A stretch of DNA of 64,000 bases from Burkholderia pseudomultivorans (GTDB lineage Bacteria > Pseudomonadota > Gammaproteobacteria > Burkholderiales > Burkholderiaceae): positions 1,364,001 through 1,428,000 of the forward strand of contig NZ_CP013378.1 in assembly GCF_001718415.1 (NCBI RefSeq). Direction: 5' to 3'. A program made the position numbers and the translations under genes. Below the pieces are notes generated by a model. The model saw nothing but the letters and a program-made list of their open reading frames with translations, ran no database searches and was not told the DNA's origin. Shown here piece by piece: positions 17,469-26,537 of this stretch. Every line of letters starts with the position of its first letter. The first letter of the stretch is position 1.

Positions 17469-18185
17469 TTAGCGTGCCGGCTTCGTCCACAGCGTGCGGC
17501 CGAAGAACGTGAGCGTGCGGTCCCACGCGAACTGCGACCACACCGGATCGAACTGCGTGCCCGCAATGCGGCCCGGACCGACTGCCGTCTCGTTTGCGAA
17601 TGCGTGATGCGCGAGATAGCGGTGGAAGTCGACGTTCACCTTCGCATCGGTCAGCTTCTTCTCCAGCGCATCGACCTGGTCGATCGCGAAGAACGCATCC
17701 TGCGTGCCCCAGTGGCCCATCACCGGCACCTTGATCTTCGCCGGATCGAGGTAGTCGAGCGGCGGGAAGCCGTACCACGTGACGCCTGCGTCCGCGTCGG
17801 CGAACTGCAGCGACAGCAGCGTGAGCGCACCGCCCATGCAGAAGCCCGTCACCGCGACGCGCTCGGCGCGCGTCTTTAGGTACTGCACCGCGCTGGGAAT
17901 GTCCTGCGACGCGGCGTCGCCGAAATCGAGCCCGGTCATCAGGTGATGCGCCTCCTCTTCCTCGACCGTGGACTTGCCGCGATACAGGTCGGGCACGAGC
18001 GCGAAGTAGCCGCATCGCGCGAGGCGGTCCGCGACGCCGCGAATCTGGTCGTTCAGCCCCCACCATTCCTGGATGACGACGACCGCGGGCGCGCCTTCGG
18101 TCCGGGCGGGCGTGGCGAGGTAGCCCTGCAGTTCCTGGCCGTCCGGGCGGCGAAACGTGATCATGGAACCGGATGTTTGAGACAT
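17469..18185 (-). CDS. Dienelactone hydrolase family protein
   Basis: 238 residues from the ATG at 18185, chosen for its AAAGGAG ribosome binding site. It is an alpha/beta-hydrolase with the dienelactone hydrolase signature: nucleophile C116 in GFCMGG, acid D163 in GTQDAFF, and H194 in LAHHAFAN. VVVIQEWWGLNDQIRGVADR is the characteristic N-terminal motif. Such enzymes open dienelactone in chloroaromatic degradation, but most chromosomal copies act on other esters or lactones. No aromatic-degradation genes are adjacent, so the physiological substrate is open. Confidence 0.9.
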   Translation of the reverse strand: MSQTSGSMITFRRPDGQELQGYLATPARTEGAPAVVVIQEWWGLNDQIRGVADRLARCGYFALVPDLYRGKSTVEEEEAHHLMTGLDFGDAASQDIPSAVQYLKTRAERVAVTGFCMGGALTLLSLQFADADAGVTWYGFPPLDYLDPAKIKVPVMGHWGTQDAFFAIDQVDALEKKLTDAKVNVDFHRYLAHHAFANETAVGPGRIAGTQFDPVWSQFAWDRTLTFFGRTLWTKPAR

Positions 18186-18388
18186 GAAACCGCTCCTTTT
18201 CGAAAAATGCCATGAGTGCGGCATCGGAGCCGGCCAGCGAGCGCGACGACGATCGGGGCATGCCCGGCGGTTCGGGGTTCCGCTCGCGTGCGCTGCGGCC
18301 GGCGCCGACCACGCGGCCATTCTATGCGCAAATGCGAGGCGCCTGCGTGATGCTTCGGTACGCGGTGTCGGCGGTATCCGGAAAAGCG

Positions 18389-18422
18389 AACACCCCGCCC
18401 CGGTGAACGGGAGCGGGGTGTT
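18389..18422 (-). terminator. Terminator downstream of the second DUF4148 gene
   Basis: AACACCCCGC (18389-18398) pairs with GCGGGGTGTT (18413-18422). On the minus strand the hairpin is followed by CGCTTTTCC. It lies 44 bp after the DUF4148 stop codon. Confidence 0.7.
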
Positions 18423-18466
18423 GCCTGCGGCGGCGAGCGTACGCTCGCGGGTAGTCGTGCTGCCTG

Positions 18467-18778
18467 TTACTGACCGAAGTAGATCGAGTCGCGTGCGTTC
18501 TGCTTGACTGCGACCAGGCGGCCGGCGCGCACGCCGGCGGCAGCTTGCGCGCCGTAGCCGGTTTCGTCGGCATTCGTCACGCGAGCCTGCGCGTTCTGCA
18601 GCGCGCGCGGATAGTGCGGATCGGACACTTCGGGCTTGTAGCCGGCCTGTTCGAGTTGCACGAGTTCGGCGCGGACTTGCGCACGCGTCAGTTCGCCCGA
18701 CGGGTTCGACTGCGCGAATGCGCCATACGACGCGGACAGGGCGGTGGCTGCGATGGCAGCGTAGATGAACGACTTCAT
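18467..18778 (-). CDS. DUF4148 domain-containing secreted protein
   Basis: 103 residues from the ATG at 18778, with GGAGG in ACCGGAGGTCACC. The signal peptide ([21 protein letters not shown] then AQ) is followed by the family signature [20 protein letters not shown]. The tail ([19 protein letters not shown]) is longer than that of the copy at 11303. It is predicted periplasmic with unknown function. It is monocistronic, with its own terminator and a 214-bp upstream gap to lptD. Confidence 0.88.
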   Translation of the reverse strand: MKSFIYAAIAATALSASYGAFAQSNPSGELTRAQVRAELVQLEQAGYKPEVSDPHYPRALQNAQARVTNADETGYGAQAAAGVRAGRLVAVKQNARDSIYFGQ

Positions 18779-18992
18779 GGTGACCTCCGGTTTCGTTGAT
18801 TTCTCGCTTCGCTTGCGGCGTTCAGCGGTTGATTGCATCGTAGCGATCGCGTTACCGGTCGGAAATACGCATTCCAGTGAATAATTGTTGCAACTGGGTA
18901 AACATTCGCGCGGGCGTCGTTTTATCCGACGATTGGGCGCGAAAACGAAATGTAAGGTTCCGGGCATGCGGGCCGCCAATCGCGGCCGTCGA

Positions 18993-21335
18993 TCACGGAT
19001 AGTCGGTGAAGCGTGAGGTCGGCGCGGGCAGCGTCGGCGTCGAATAGCCCGGCACGTTCGCGCGGAATTGCTGAAGCAGCCCGTTGTCGATGCGGCTCAG
19101 GCCGTTGAGCTGCAGCTGGACCAGCACACGCGTGCCGGTGGTCGGCGACGTCGTGCCGTTGTAGTTCGTGTACTTCTGCAGCGCGACGCTGACGGCCCAG
19201 CACTCGGCCGCGTACTGGAAGCCGAGCAGTCCGCTCACCAGCCGGTGAGCCGCGAGATCGTAGTCGACCGAGCCGACGCCCGACAGCGCATGCGTGAGCG
19301 GCCATTGTGCGGACAGCAGCACCTGGTTTTCCTGTTCGTCGTCGAGCGTCGCGTTGGCACGCGCGTACAGGTAGGCGAGATTGACGACCTTGCCCGCTGC
19401 GGGCTTCCAGTCGATGCCGGCCGTCGCCTGCGTCAGCTCGCTGCTCGACTGGTTGTACTCGACCGCCTGCTGAAGTTCGAGGTTGCCGCCGACGTGCAGT
19501 GCCGCGCCCGCGATCACGTCGGACGGGCCGACGCTCGGCGGCACGTCGCCGGGCATCGTCACCTGCGACGCACGAAAGTAGTACTCCTGCGCGAGTACGA
19601 AACGGGCGAGCTCGACGCCGTTGCCGGCCTCGACGAAACGCGTGGTGATGCCGGCCGTCAGCCGGTTCATGTCGCTGACGCGGTCGCCGCCGACGAAGCG
19701 GTTGCTCGTGAAGACCTCGGCGAGGCCGAAGTCGAGCGGCGCGGTGTCGAATGCCGGCGCGAAGGTCTGGTTGCGGTACGGCGTATCGACGTAGTACAGC
19801 CGCGGTTCGAGCGTCTGGATCATGTCGATGCCGAACAGCCGGACCGGGCGCTCGAACGTCGCGCCCATGTCGACGCTCGCGGTGGGCACGTTGACCGTGA
19901 AATTCTTCGGCTGTCCGGCCGGCGCGTCGCTGCCGATCGAGCTCAGGTCGTACGAGGCCGCGTGCCATTGCAGCTTCGGCGTCACGTACCAGCCGGGCGT
20001 CACGATCGGATAGCTGACCGACGCGTCGAGCGTCATGCGCTTGCCCTCGGTCGAATCGGCGGTGGGGATCGTGAAGCGCGTCGCATTGGCCTCGACGCCG
20101 AAGTCGAACCCGCCGACGTTGTAGCGCGTGTATTTCGCATCGAGTTCCGGTGCGCGGTTGTAGGGCGGCGTGGTCGTGAACGATTGCCAGTTCTGCACGC
20201 GCGCGAGCACCGACCACGGGCCGTGGTCGTAGGTGACGCCGGCTTCCTGCTGGAACAGCGTCTGCGAGCCGATGACGAGCGAGTTCGCGCTCGAGAAGTC
20301 GGACGGCACCGACGCGTCGGACACGCGGTTGTAGTTCGCGTAGGCGGCAAAGCCGTTACCGAGGTTCTCGCGATGCTGGAACGTGATCGAGTAGCGGTTG
20401 GTGTGCGTGATCGCGTCGTCGGGCAGCACGCTGACCGACAGGTCGCCCGAGTACGTCGGGCTCAGGTAGCGGTATTCGGTGGTCAGCATCGCACCGCGCT
20501 TGGTCATCACGCGCGGCGTGATCGTGAGGTCATAGTTCGGCGCGAGGTTGAAATAGATCGGCAGCGCGAAGTCGTATCCGTTCGTCGAGCTGATTCCGAA
20601 GGTTGGCGGCAGCAATCCGCTCTGACGATCGCCGTTCAGCGGAAACGACATCCACGGCGACGCGAACAGCGGCAGGCCCGCGAAATACAGCACGCCGTCG
20701 TGCGCGACGGCTTCGCCGGCGGCCTCGTCGAGATCGAGGCGCGACGCGCGCAGATACCACGCGGGGTCGTGCGTGCACTGGCAGGTCGTGTAGGTGCCGT
20801 CGTGGACGATCTGGCGCGTGTCGTCGAGCAGGTCGACGCGTGTGCCGGAACCCGATCCGCCCGTCAGGTTGAAGCGGTAGTGCGGCGCCGTCATCGTGCC
20901 TGCGACGCTGCCGACCTGCAGATGCGCGTCGGGGCCCGCAAACGCGTTGCCGTCGTGGACGATCCGCACGTGGCCATACGCGTCGGCCGTGTCGGTGTCG
21001 ACGTCGTAGTGGATCGCGTCGGCCTTCACGACCGAGGTGCCGCGCCGCAACTCCGCATTGCCGCGCAGCGACAGGTCCTGATTTGCGGTTCCGGACATCG
21101 CGGTGCCGATCCCGAACGTCGTCGCGACCTGTCCGGCGGCGAGCGGATGTTCGACGAGTTGCGACGCGATCCGCAGCCCCCACGCGTCGTCGAGCCGGTC
21201 GGGTTGCGCGGCGGCGCCGGCCAGCTGCGCAGCGACGTCGCGCGGCGTGCAGAGCGCGATCGACAGTGCGATGTCGGCGAGCAGCGCGAGCGCCCGGGTT
21301 CGCACGCGGCCGGGGCGTTCAGAACGACGTGCCAA
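18993..21335 (-). CDS. lptD: LptD/OstA-like LPS assembly protein (paralogue)
   Basis: Up to 780 residues. An N-terminal OstA/LptA-like beta-jellyroll (NAELRRGTSVVKADAIHYDV, about 90-190) precedes a long LptD C-terminal barrel (about 270-780). The disulfide region is reduced: two Cys in YTTCQCTHDPAWYLRASRLD and a single one in AAECWAVSV, where typical LptD has an adjacent Cys pair. LptD with LptE inserts lipopolysaccharide into the outer leaflet. This is likely a second copy, the essential one being on chromosome 1. It overlaps the end of bamA. The start is uncertain: TTG at 21335 or GTG at 21305, the latter giving a cleaner signal peptide. Confidence 0.88.
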   Translation of the reverse strand: MARRSERPGRVRTRALALLADIALSIALCTPRDVAAQLAGAAAQPDRLDDAWGLRIASQLVEHPLAAGQVATTFGIGTAMSGTANQDLSLRGNAELRRGTSVVKADAIHYDVDTDTADAYGHVRIVHDGNAFAGPDAHLQVGSVAGTMTAPHYRFNLTGGSGSGTRVDLLDDTRQIVHDGTYTTCQCTHDPAWYLRASRLDLDEAAGEAVAHDGVLYFAGLPLFASPWMSFPLNGDRQSGLLPPTFGISSTNGYDFALPIYFNLAPNYDLTITPRVMTKRGAMLTTEYRYLSPTYSGDLSVSVLPDDAITHTNRYSITFQHRENLGNGFAAYANYNRVSDASVPSDFSSANSLVIGSQTLFQQEAGVTYDHGPWSVLARVQNWQSFTTTPPYNRAPELDAKYTRYNVGGFDFGVEANATRFTIPTADSTEGKRMTLDASVSYPIVTPGWYVTPKLQWHAASYDLSSIGSDAPAGQPKNFTVNVPTASVDMGATFERPVRLFGIDMIQTLEPRLYYVDTPYRNQTFAPAFDTAPLDFGLAEVFTSNRFVGGDRVSDMNRLTAGITTRFVEAGNGVELARFVLAQEYYFRASQVTMPGDVPPSVGPSDVIAGAALHVGGNLELQQAVEYNQSSSELTQATAGIDWKPAAGKVVNLAYLYARANATLDDEQENQVLLSAQWPLTHALSGVGSVDYDLAAHRLVSGLLGFQYAAECWAVSVALQKYTNYNGTTSPTTGTRVLVQLQLNGLSRIDNGLLQQFRANVPGYSTPTLPAPTSRFTDYP

Positions 21336-23670
21336 TCTGGAACTGGAACTTCTGATACTGGTCGCCGGTGTGGTGGACGATCGGCAGCGCGTAGTCGATC
21401 TTCAGCGGGCCGATCGGCGAGATCCATTCGAGCCCGATGCCGTAGCTGTATCGCAGACCGTTCGCGCCGACGCTGTTGCCTTCGGTACCCCAGACGTTGC
21501 CGCCATCGACGAACGTGAACACGCGCAGCGTGCGGTCGTAGCCGGTGCCGGGCAGCGGAACGGTCATCTCGACGTTGCCGACCACCATCTTCGAGCCGCC
21601 GATCGGGTCGCCCGTCGTCGCGTCGCGCGGACCGAGCGAACCGGGCTCGTAGCCGCGCACCGATCCGATGCCGCCGGCGAAGTAGTTCTTGAAGATCGGA
21701 TACGGCTGACCGCCCAGGCCGTTGCCGTAGCCGGCCTGGAAATTCAGCCCGAGCACGAGGCCGCGCGCGAACGAGTGGTAGTACTGCGCCTGTACGTCGG
21801 TCTTGTAGTACGACACGCTGCCGATCGGCGTGCCGTATTCCGCGTTCGCCTGCAGAAAGTAGCCGCGCCCCGGGATCAGCGCGCTGTCGCGCATGTCGCG
21901 CGACCAGCCGACGGTGGCCGGCGCGACGTTCGACACGCGGCCGAACGTGTTGACGTAATCGATGTAGCTTTGCGGCGTCGTCGAATCGATGTCGAGGCGA
22001 TCCTGTTCGAGCCCGAGTCCGAAATAGACCATGTCGTTCTCGGAGAACGGGATGCCGAACTTCGTGTCCGCGCCGTACGAAATGATCCGGAAGCTCGTGT
22101 CGCTGGTGCTCGAGTAGTAGAGCGGCTGCGTCGTCTTGTAGTACACGTCGGTGATCCGCTTGATGCCGTCGATCGTGAAGTACGGATCGGTCTGCGAGAC
22201 CGTCAGCGTGCGCGTCGTCGTCGCGGTGCTCACGTTGACGGCGAGCGCCTGGCCGCTGCCGAATACGTTGTCCTGCGACACGCCGGCCGAGATGATCGGG
22301 CCTTCGCCGGAACCGTAGCCGAGACCGAGCGAAATCGAACCGGTCGGCTTCTCGGTCACCTTCACGTGCACGTCGACCTGGTCGGCGGTGCCCTCGACCG
22401 GCGCGGTCGTGACGTCGACGTCGGTGAAGTAGCCGAGGCGGTTGATGCGATCCTTCGACAGCTTGAGCCGCGACGAATCGAACCACGCGTCCTCCATCTG
22501 CCGCATCTCGCGGCGAATCACCTCGTCGCGCGTGCGCGTATTGCCGGAAATGTCGATGTGCCGCACGTAGACGCGACGGCCGGGCGTGACCTGCAGCGTG
22601 AGATCGACCTTGTGATGCTGCTGGTCGATCTGCGGCACGGTGTTGATCGTCGCGAACGCGTAGCCGTATTCGCCGAGCTTGTCGATCAGCGCCTGCGTCG
22701 TGTCCTTCAGCTTTGCCGCGGAAAACCGCTCGCCGGCGCGGATCTGGACGATCCGGTTCAGTTCGGCGTCGCGCCCGAGCAGGTCGCCGGCGAGCCGGAT
22801 GCCGGAGATCGTGTATGGCGCGCCTTCGTGGACGGCGATCGTCAGGTCCATGTCCTTGCGGTCCGGCGACAGCGACACCTGGGTCGATTCGATGCTGAAC
22901 TCCAGGTAGCCGCGATCGAGGTAGTACGCGCGAACCGCGTCGAGATCGGTGGCGAGCTTGTCCTTCGAATACAGGTCGTCCTTCGTGTACCAGGAGAACC
23001 AGTTCGGCGTCGACAGCTGCATCTCGTCGCGCAGCGTTGCGTCGTCGAACGCGTGATTGCCGATGAATTCGACCTGCCGGATTTTCGCGCTCGGTCCTTC
23101 GATCACGGAGAACAACAGCCCGACGCGGTTGCTGTCGAGCGGGCTCACGGTGGTCGTGACCTCGGCCGCGTAGTAGCCGCGCGTCAGGTATTGCCGCTTG
23201 AGTTCCTGTTCCGCCTTGCTGACGAGCGACGGATCGTAGGTGTGCCCGGACACGAGGCCGACCGACTTCATCGCCTTCTCGATCGCGTCCTTGTCGAACT
23301 CGTGCAGGCCGGCGAAATCGATCGTCCCGATCACCGGACGCTCGGCGACGTGCACGATCACGACGTTGCCTTCGGTCGCGATCCGCACGTCGCTGAAGAA
23401 GCCGGTCGCGTAGAGCGCGCGGATCGCGGCCGATGCCTTGTCGTCGGTGAAGGTGTCGCCGCGCTTGAACGGCAGGTACGCGAACAGCGTGCCGGGCTCG
23501 ATGCGCTTCAGTCCCTCGACGCGAATGTCCTGGATCGCGAAGCCGGATGCCGCCGGCGTGTCGGGCGCCGACTGTGCAGCCGGCGCCGTTTGCGCATGGG
23601 CCGGCAGCGCCACGGGCGCGAGCCAGCAGAGCCGGGCAAGCCGGCCAAACCTCGTCGAAAGCGTCTTCAC
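21319..23670 (-). CDS. bamA: BamA-like outer-membrane assembly protein (paralogue)
   Basis: 783 residues from the GTG at 23670. After a signal peptide ending PAHAQ come five POTRA repeats (about 45-445: FAIQDIRVEGLKRIEPGTLF, PVIGTIDFAGLHEFDKDAI and so on), then the Omp85 barrel with the loop 6 motif SVRGYEPGSLGPRD and a C-terminal aromatic residue (FQFQIGTSF). BamA folds and inserts barrel proteins. The GTG overlaps the stop of the 113-residue gene by 4 bp (GTGA), and the end overlaps lptD by 17 bp, so the three form one tightly coupled operon. It is presumably additional to a housekeeping bamA. Confidence 0.93.
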   Translation of the reverse strand: MKTLSTRFGRLARLCWLAPVALPAHAQTAPAAQSAPDTPAASGFAIQDIRVEGLKRIEPGTLFAYLPFKRGDTFTDDKASAAIRALYATGFFSDVRIATEGNVVIVHVAERPVIGTIDFAGLHEFDKDAIEKAMKSVGLVSGHTYDPSLVSKAEQELKRQYLTRGYYAAEVTTTVSPLDSNRVGLLFSVIEGPSAKIRQVEFIGNHAFDDATLRDEMQLSTPNWFSWYTKDDLYSKDKLATDLDAVRAYYLDRGYLEFSIESTQVSLSPDRKDMDLTIAVHEGAPYTISGIRLAGDLLGRDAELNRIVQIRAGERFSAAKLKDTTQALIDKLGEYGYAFATINTVPQIDQQHHKVDLTLQVTPGRRVYVRHIDISGNTRTRDEVIRREMRQMEDAWFDSSRLKLSKDRINRLGYFTDVDVTTAPVEGTADQVDVHVKVTEKPTGSISLGLGYGSGEGPIISAGVSQDNVFGSGQALAVNVSTATTTRTLTVSQTDPYFTIDGIKRITDVYYKTTQPLYYSSTSDTSFRIISYGADTKFGIPFSENDMVYFGLGLEQDRLDIDSTTPQSYIDYVNTFGRVSNVAPATVGWSRDMRDSALIPGRGYFLQANAEYGTPIGSVSYYKTDVQAQYYHSFARGLVLGLNFQAGYGNGLGGQPYPIFKNYFAGGIGSVRGYEPGSLGPRDATTGDPIGGSKMVVGNVEMTVPLPGTGYDRTLRVFTFVDGGNVWGTEGNSVGANGLRYSYGIGLEWISPIGPLKIDYALPIVHHTGDQYQKFQFQIGTSF

Positions 23671-24008
23671 TGCCAGCCGATCCCTTCGTCGAAAGCGTGC
23701 ACGCGGTGTTCCGTATCGTTGTCCGCGTCGCGGACGAGCAGGCGCGAGACCGCATCGACATGCGATGCCGCGCACTGCCGGACGGCGGCATAGCCGTTGC
23801 CGCAGACGACGTTCAGCGACAGTCCGGGCGCATAGCGCGCAGTCAGCCGGCAGCGGAACATCGGACGCGCGCCGAAGCTCCCGGTGATCGACGCGGCTTG
23901 CCGCAGATCGCCCGGAACCAGGCACCAGCCACGGGCGCCGAGGCCGCCGGGCAATGCATAGGCGCGCGCATGAAGCGCGGGCGCGACGGGAAGGGCAGGG
24001 TTTCGCAT
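23667..24008 (-). CDS. Unknown protein heading the bamA-lptD operon
   Basis: 113 residues from the ATG at 24008 (AGGA about 10 bp upstream). Its stop overlaps the bamA start codon. There is no obvious signal peptide or membrane segment. The middle (FRCRLTARYAPGLSLNVVCG) has alternating hydrophobic residues suggesting beta strands, and four cysteines are spread along the protein. I do not recognise the family. Strict coupling to bamA suggests a role with the barrel proteins, but nothing in the sequence states it. Confidence 0.65.
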   Translation of the reverse strand: MRNPALPVAPALHARAYALPGGLGARGWCLVPGDLRQAASITGSFGARPMFRCRLTARYAPGLSLNVVCGNGYAAVRQCAASHVDAVSRLLVRDADNDTEHRVHAFDEGIGWQ

Positions 24009-24152
24009 GATAGGTGCTTCCTGGAAAAAAACGTCGTTATCGGCTCGCGATCGTCCGGATCGACATAACGATTCGTAATGCGAAGTAAACCGGGTTGAGT
24101 GCGGGAGTGGAGACGGCACCGGTTTCGGGAACCGGCCGCCCCGGATCGCGCG

Positions 24153-24527
24153 TCAGTTCAACATCGCGTGACTCGCGCGGGATGTCGTTTCCGGCGTGGA
24201 AGTGAGCGCGTCGACGAGGCTCATCAGGTTGACGGTCGGCAGCGCGAACGCAATCCAGCCGACGCCCAGATGACGTATCGACAGTACCGCGCCGTCGAAG
24301 TCGGCAAGCCGGTCGACGCGCCAGCACGGATCGATCTGCAGCGGGTACTGACCTTCCGGCGGCTCGACCGGATGCGTCGGCTGCATCGCGGCCCGTGCGT
24401 GGGCGAGCTGCCGGATCATCTGGTCGATGTCGGATACGCCGACGACCGAAGTGCGGCCGTCGATCGTAAACTTGATCACTGGATTCCCGGATTCGCTGGA
24501 GACTTCCATGTGCATCGTGTGGTACAT
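24153..24527 (-). CDS. Hypothetical protein, 124 residues
   Basis: Soluble, no signal peptide. It begins MYHTMHMEVSSESGNPVIKF and has a conserved-looking core (TVNLMSLVDALTS near the end). I chose the ATG at 24527 with AAAGG upstream; a GTG at 24542 would add five residues. It is co-oriented with the bamA operon, 144 bp upstream of it, and could be its first gene or a separate unit. Family not recognised. Confidence 0.6.
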   Translation of the reverse strand: MYHTMHMEVSSESGNPVIKFTIDGRTSVVGVSDIDQMIRQLAHARAAMQPTHPVEPPEGQYPLQIDPCWRVDRLADFDGAVLSIRHLGVGWIAFALPTVNLMSLVDALTSTPETTSRASHAMLN

Positions 24528-24542
24528 GATCGGGCCTTTCAC

Positions 24543-24886
24543 TGTCGGGGAGGACTACCGCCCCCGGCGTGACCGGTGCGGCGTGACGGAAGCATAGGTC
24601 ACGCGCCCGTCAAATAAATTTCAGGATTGTTTCATCATATTCAGGACGTCTTGCCGACCCGATCGTAATCGGAATGAATGCGACCGCGCGCAAAAATGCG
24701 CGGTCATTATTGAGATATTCGGCGAGCGTGACAGCGGGCAATGTGCGCGATCGGTAATCGATGCCGCGTGATCGCGCATGCGGGACGGTCAATCGACGAA
24801 TCGCCCGGCGAAAAACGGCTTTTCGTCGCGGCCGACCGCGCAATATTTCAAACGATTGCGGAAAAGTGCGCGGGCGGCGCGTCTTT
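24543..24886. other. Intergenic segment with one hairpin
   Basis: About 340 bp without a gene. GACCGCGC (24682-24689) pairs with GCGCGGTC (24698-24705) around an AAAAAT loop. It may terminate read-through; nothing else is evident. Confidence 0.45.
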
Positions 24887-24913
24887 GCCGGCTGTGTCGA
24901 CGAAACAGCCGGC
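24887..24913 (-). terminator. Terminator of the porin gene
   Basis: GCCGGCTGT (24887-24895) pairs with ACAGCCGGC (24905-24913), 11 bp beyond the porin stop codon. On the minus strand AAAG follows rather than a U-tract. Confidence 0.6.
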
Positions 24914-24924
24914 GGACCGTGCGA

Positions 24925-26091
24925 TCAGAAGCGGTGGCGAATGCCGAGGCTGACCATGTCCTGACTGTTCGTGCCGGCGACGCCGTACGAGCCGATCGAC
25001 GCTTCGGCGCTCGATACGGTGCCGTCCGCGTTCAACTGCGTGCCGCTCGCCTTCTGCCATGCGCCCACGAGATAGACGTCGGTGCGTTTCGACAGGCTGT
25101 AGTCGGCGCCGAGCGACACCTGGTTATACGATGCGTTGGTATCGCCGCTCGCATGCGTATAGCTGTAGCCGAGGCCGAGCAGCAGTGCGGGGGTCGCCTG
25201 ATAGTTGAGGTACGCCTGACCGGTGTTGAACTTCTCGGTCGATGCGAACACCGACTGCGCATCCGCCTTGTACGCGGCATTGCTGTACGCGAGGCCGAAC
25301 GTGTACTGGCCGGCGATATAGCGCGCGGCGACGCGCGCGATGTTGATCGACTTCGCCGTCGCGTAGCCCGAGTTGACGGGGCCGTCGAACGTGCCGTCCG
25401 ACGTCGACGACCAGCCGGTGCGCGCGACGGTCGAATTCGCGTTGTCGGCCACGAAGTAACCGGCTGCGACCGACAACGGGCCGTTGTTGTACGCGGCGGC
25501 GACCGACCAGGTCTGGCCCGACCCGGTCTGTCCGGCGACGCCGCCGAGCGCGTACATCGTCTCGACCTGCAGGCCGCCATAGCTCGGCGACAGATACTTG
25601 ATCGCGTTGTTGGTGCGCGAGCTGTTGTCGTAGTTGTCGACGTCGCCGGCAGTGGCGAAGGTGCTGCCGAAGTAGTTGTCCTCGGTGAGGCCCTGGACCT
25701 GGTCGACGAGCGGATCGTACTGGCGGCCGAGCGTCAGCGTGCCGTACTGGTTGCTCGCGAGGCCGACGTAAGCCTGGCGGCCGAACAGCGAGGTCGTGCC
25801 GTTATAGGTGCCCATCTTGCCGTTGTTGACGTCGAAGCCGTTTTCGAGCTGGAAGATCGCCTTCAGGCCGCCGCCGAGATCCTCGCTGCCCATCAGCCCC
25901 CAGCGGCTGCCGGACAGGTTGCCGGAATAGAGGCCGAGCTGGTTGCCGCCGGCCGGCGTGGCGTTGTGCGTGAACTGCAGCGACTCGTCGATGACGCCGT
26001 ACAGCGTCACGGTGCTTTGCGCGTGCGCGGCGCCAATGCCGGTCAGCATTGCGAGCGATAACAGCGATTTCTTCAAGAACCCTTTCATCAT
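24925..26091 (-). CDS. Gram-negative trimeric porin
   Basis: 388 residues from the ATG at 26091 (GGAG 5 bp spacer; a second ATG follows directly). The signal peptide MMKGFLKKSLLSLAMLTGIG ends AHAQ and is followed by the porin_4/OmpC-like start STVTLYGVIDESLQF. SGSRWGLMGSEDLGGGLKAI and the C-terminal SLGIRHRF with terminal Phe are hallmarks of Burkholderia general porins. It forms 16-stranded diffusion channels. It is monocistronic, with 400 bp of upstream non-coding DNA presumably holding its promoter. Confidence 0.95.
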   Translation of the reverse strand: MMKGFLKKSLLSLAMLTGIGAAHAQSTVTLYGVIDESLQFTHNATPAGGNQLGLYSGNLSGSRWGLMGSEDLGGGLKAIFQLENGFDVNNGKMGTYNGTTSLFGRQAYVGLASNQYGTLTLGRQYDPLVDQVQGLTEDNYFGSTFATAGDVDNYDNSSRTNNAIKYLSPSYGGLQVETMYALGGVAGQTGSGQTWSVAAAYNNGPLSVAAGYFVADNANSTVARTGWSSTSDGTFDGPVNSGYATAKSINIARVAARYIAGQYTFGLAYSNAAYKADAQSVFASTEKFNTGQAYLNYQATPALLLGLGYSYTHASGDTNASYNQVSLGADYSLSKRTDVYLVGAWQKASGTQLNADGTVSSAEASIGSYGVAGTNSQDMVSLGIRHRF

Positions 26092-26121
26092 GAACTCTCC
26101 TGGCATGTAACGGGACTGCAT

Positions 26122-26537
26122 GCGTTCCTGGCGACGCGATCGGGCTGTCGTCAGGAGCCGCCATTAGGTCACGACACAATTTCCCGACCGTTGGGAATCC
26201 GCAACGAAGGGTTTACCGTCGGTTTCAACGAGGTGCCCGTGTAATCAGATGGTTGCGTGCGCAATAAATTTGCACGCTGCTCGCGAATGCCGCGCGACGC
26301 GGCGCAACCCGCGCCGCACGGCGTGCCGTTGATGGCGAACGCCGGTTCGACGGAGTGAAGTCGCGAGCGCGAGCGTATTCCTGCGTCAAATGCGGTAATG
26401 AAAGCGCGACTGTAGAGGCGGGATATGGACGAGCGCGTGCGCGGCACGTGTGCCTTGCGTTCGCGCACCGCGGTAAATCGCGGTAACGGTTCGTGTAACG
26501 CCGGTAATCCGGCCGGAACCTACACTGAACCGATGTG
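26122..26537. other. Intergenic region between divergent porin and sulfotransferase-like genes
   Basis: About 415 bp. It should contain both promoters, but no strong -35/-10 pair or dyad stands out. GCGGTAA recurs three times near 26470-26500. Confidence 0.4.
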
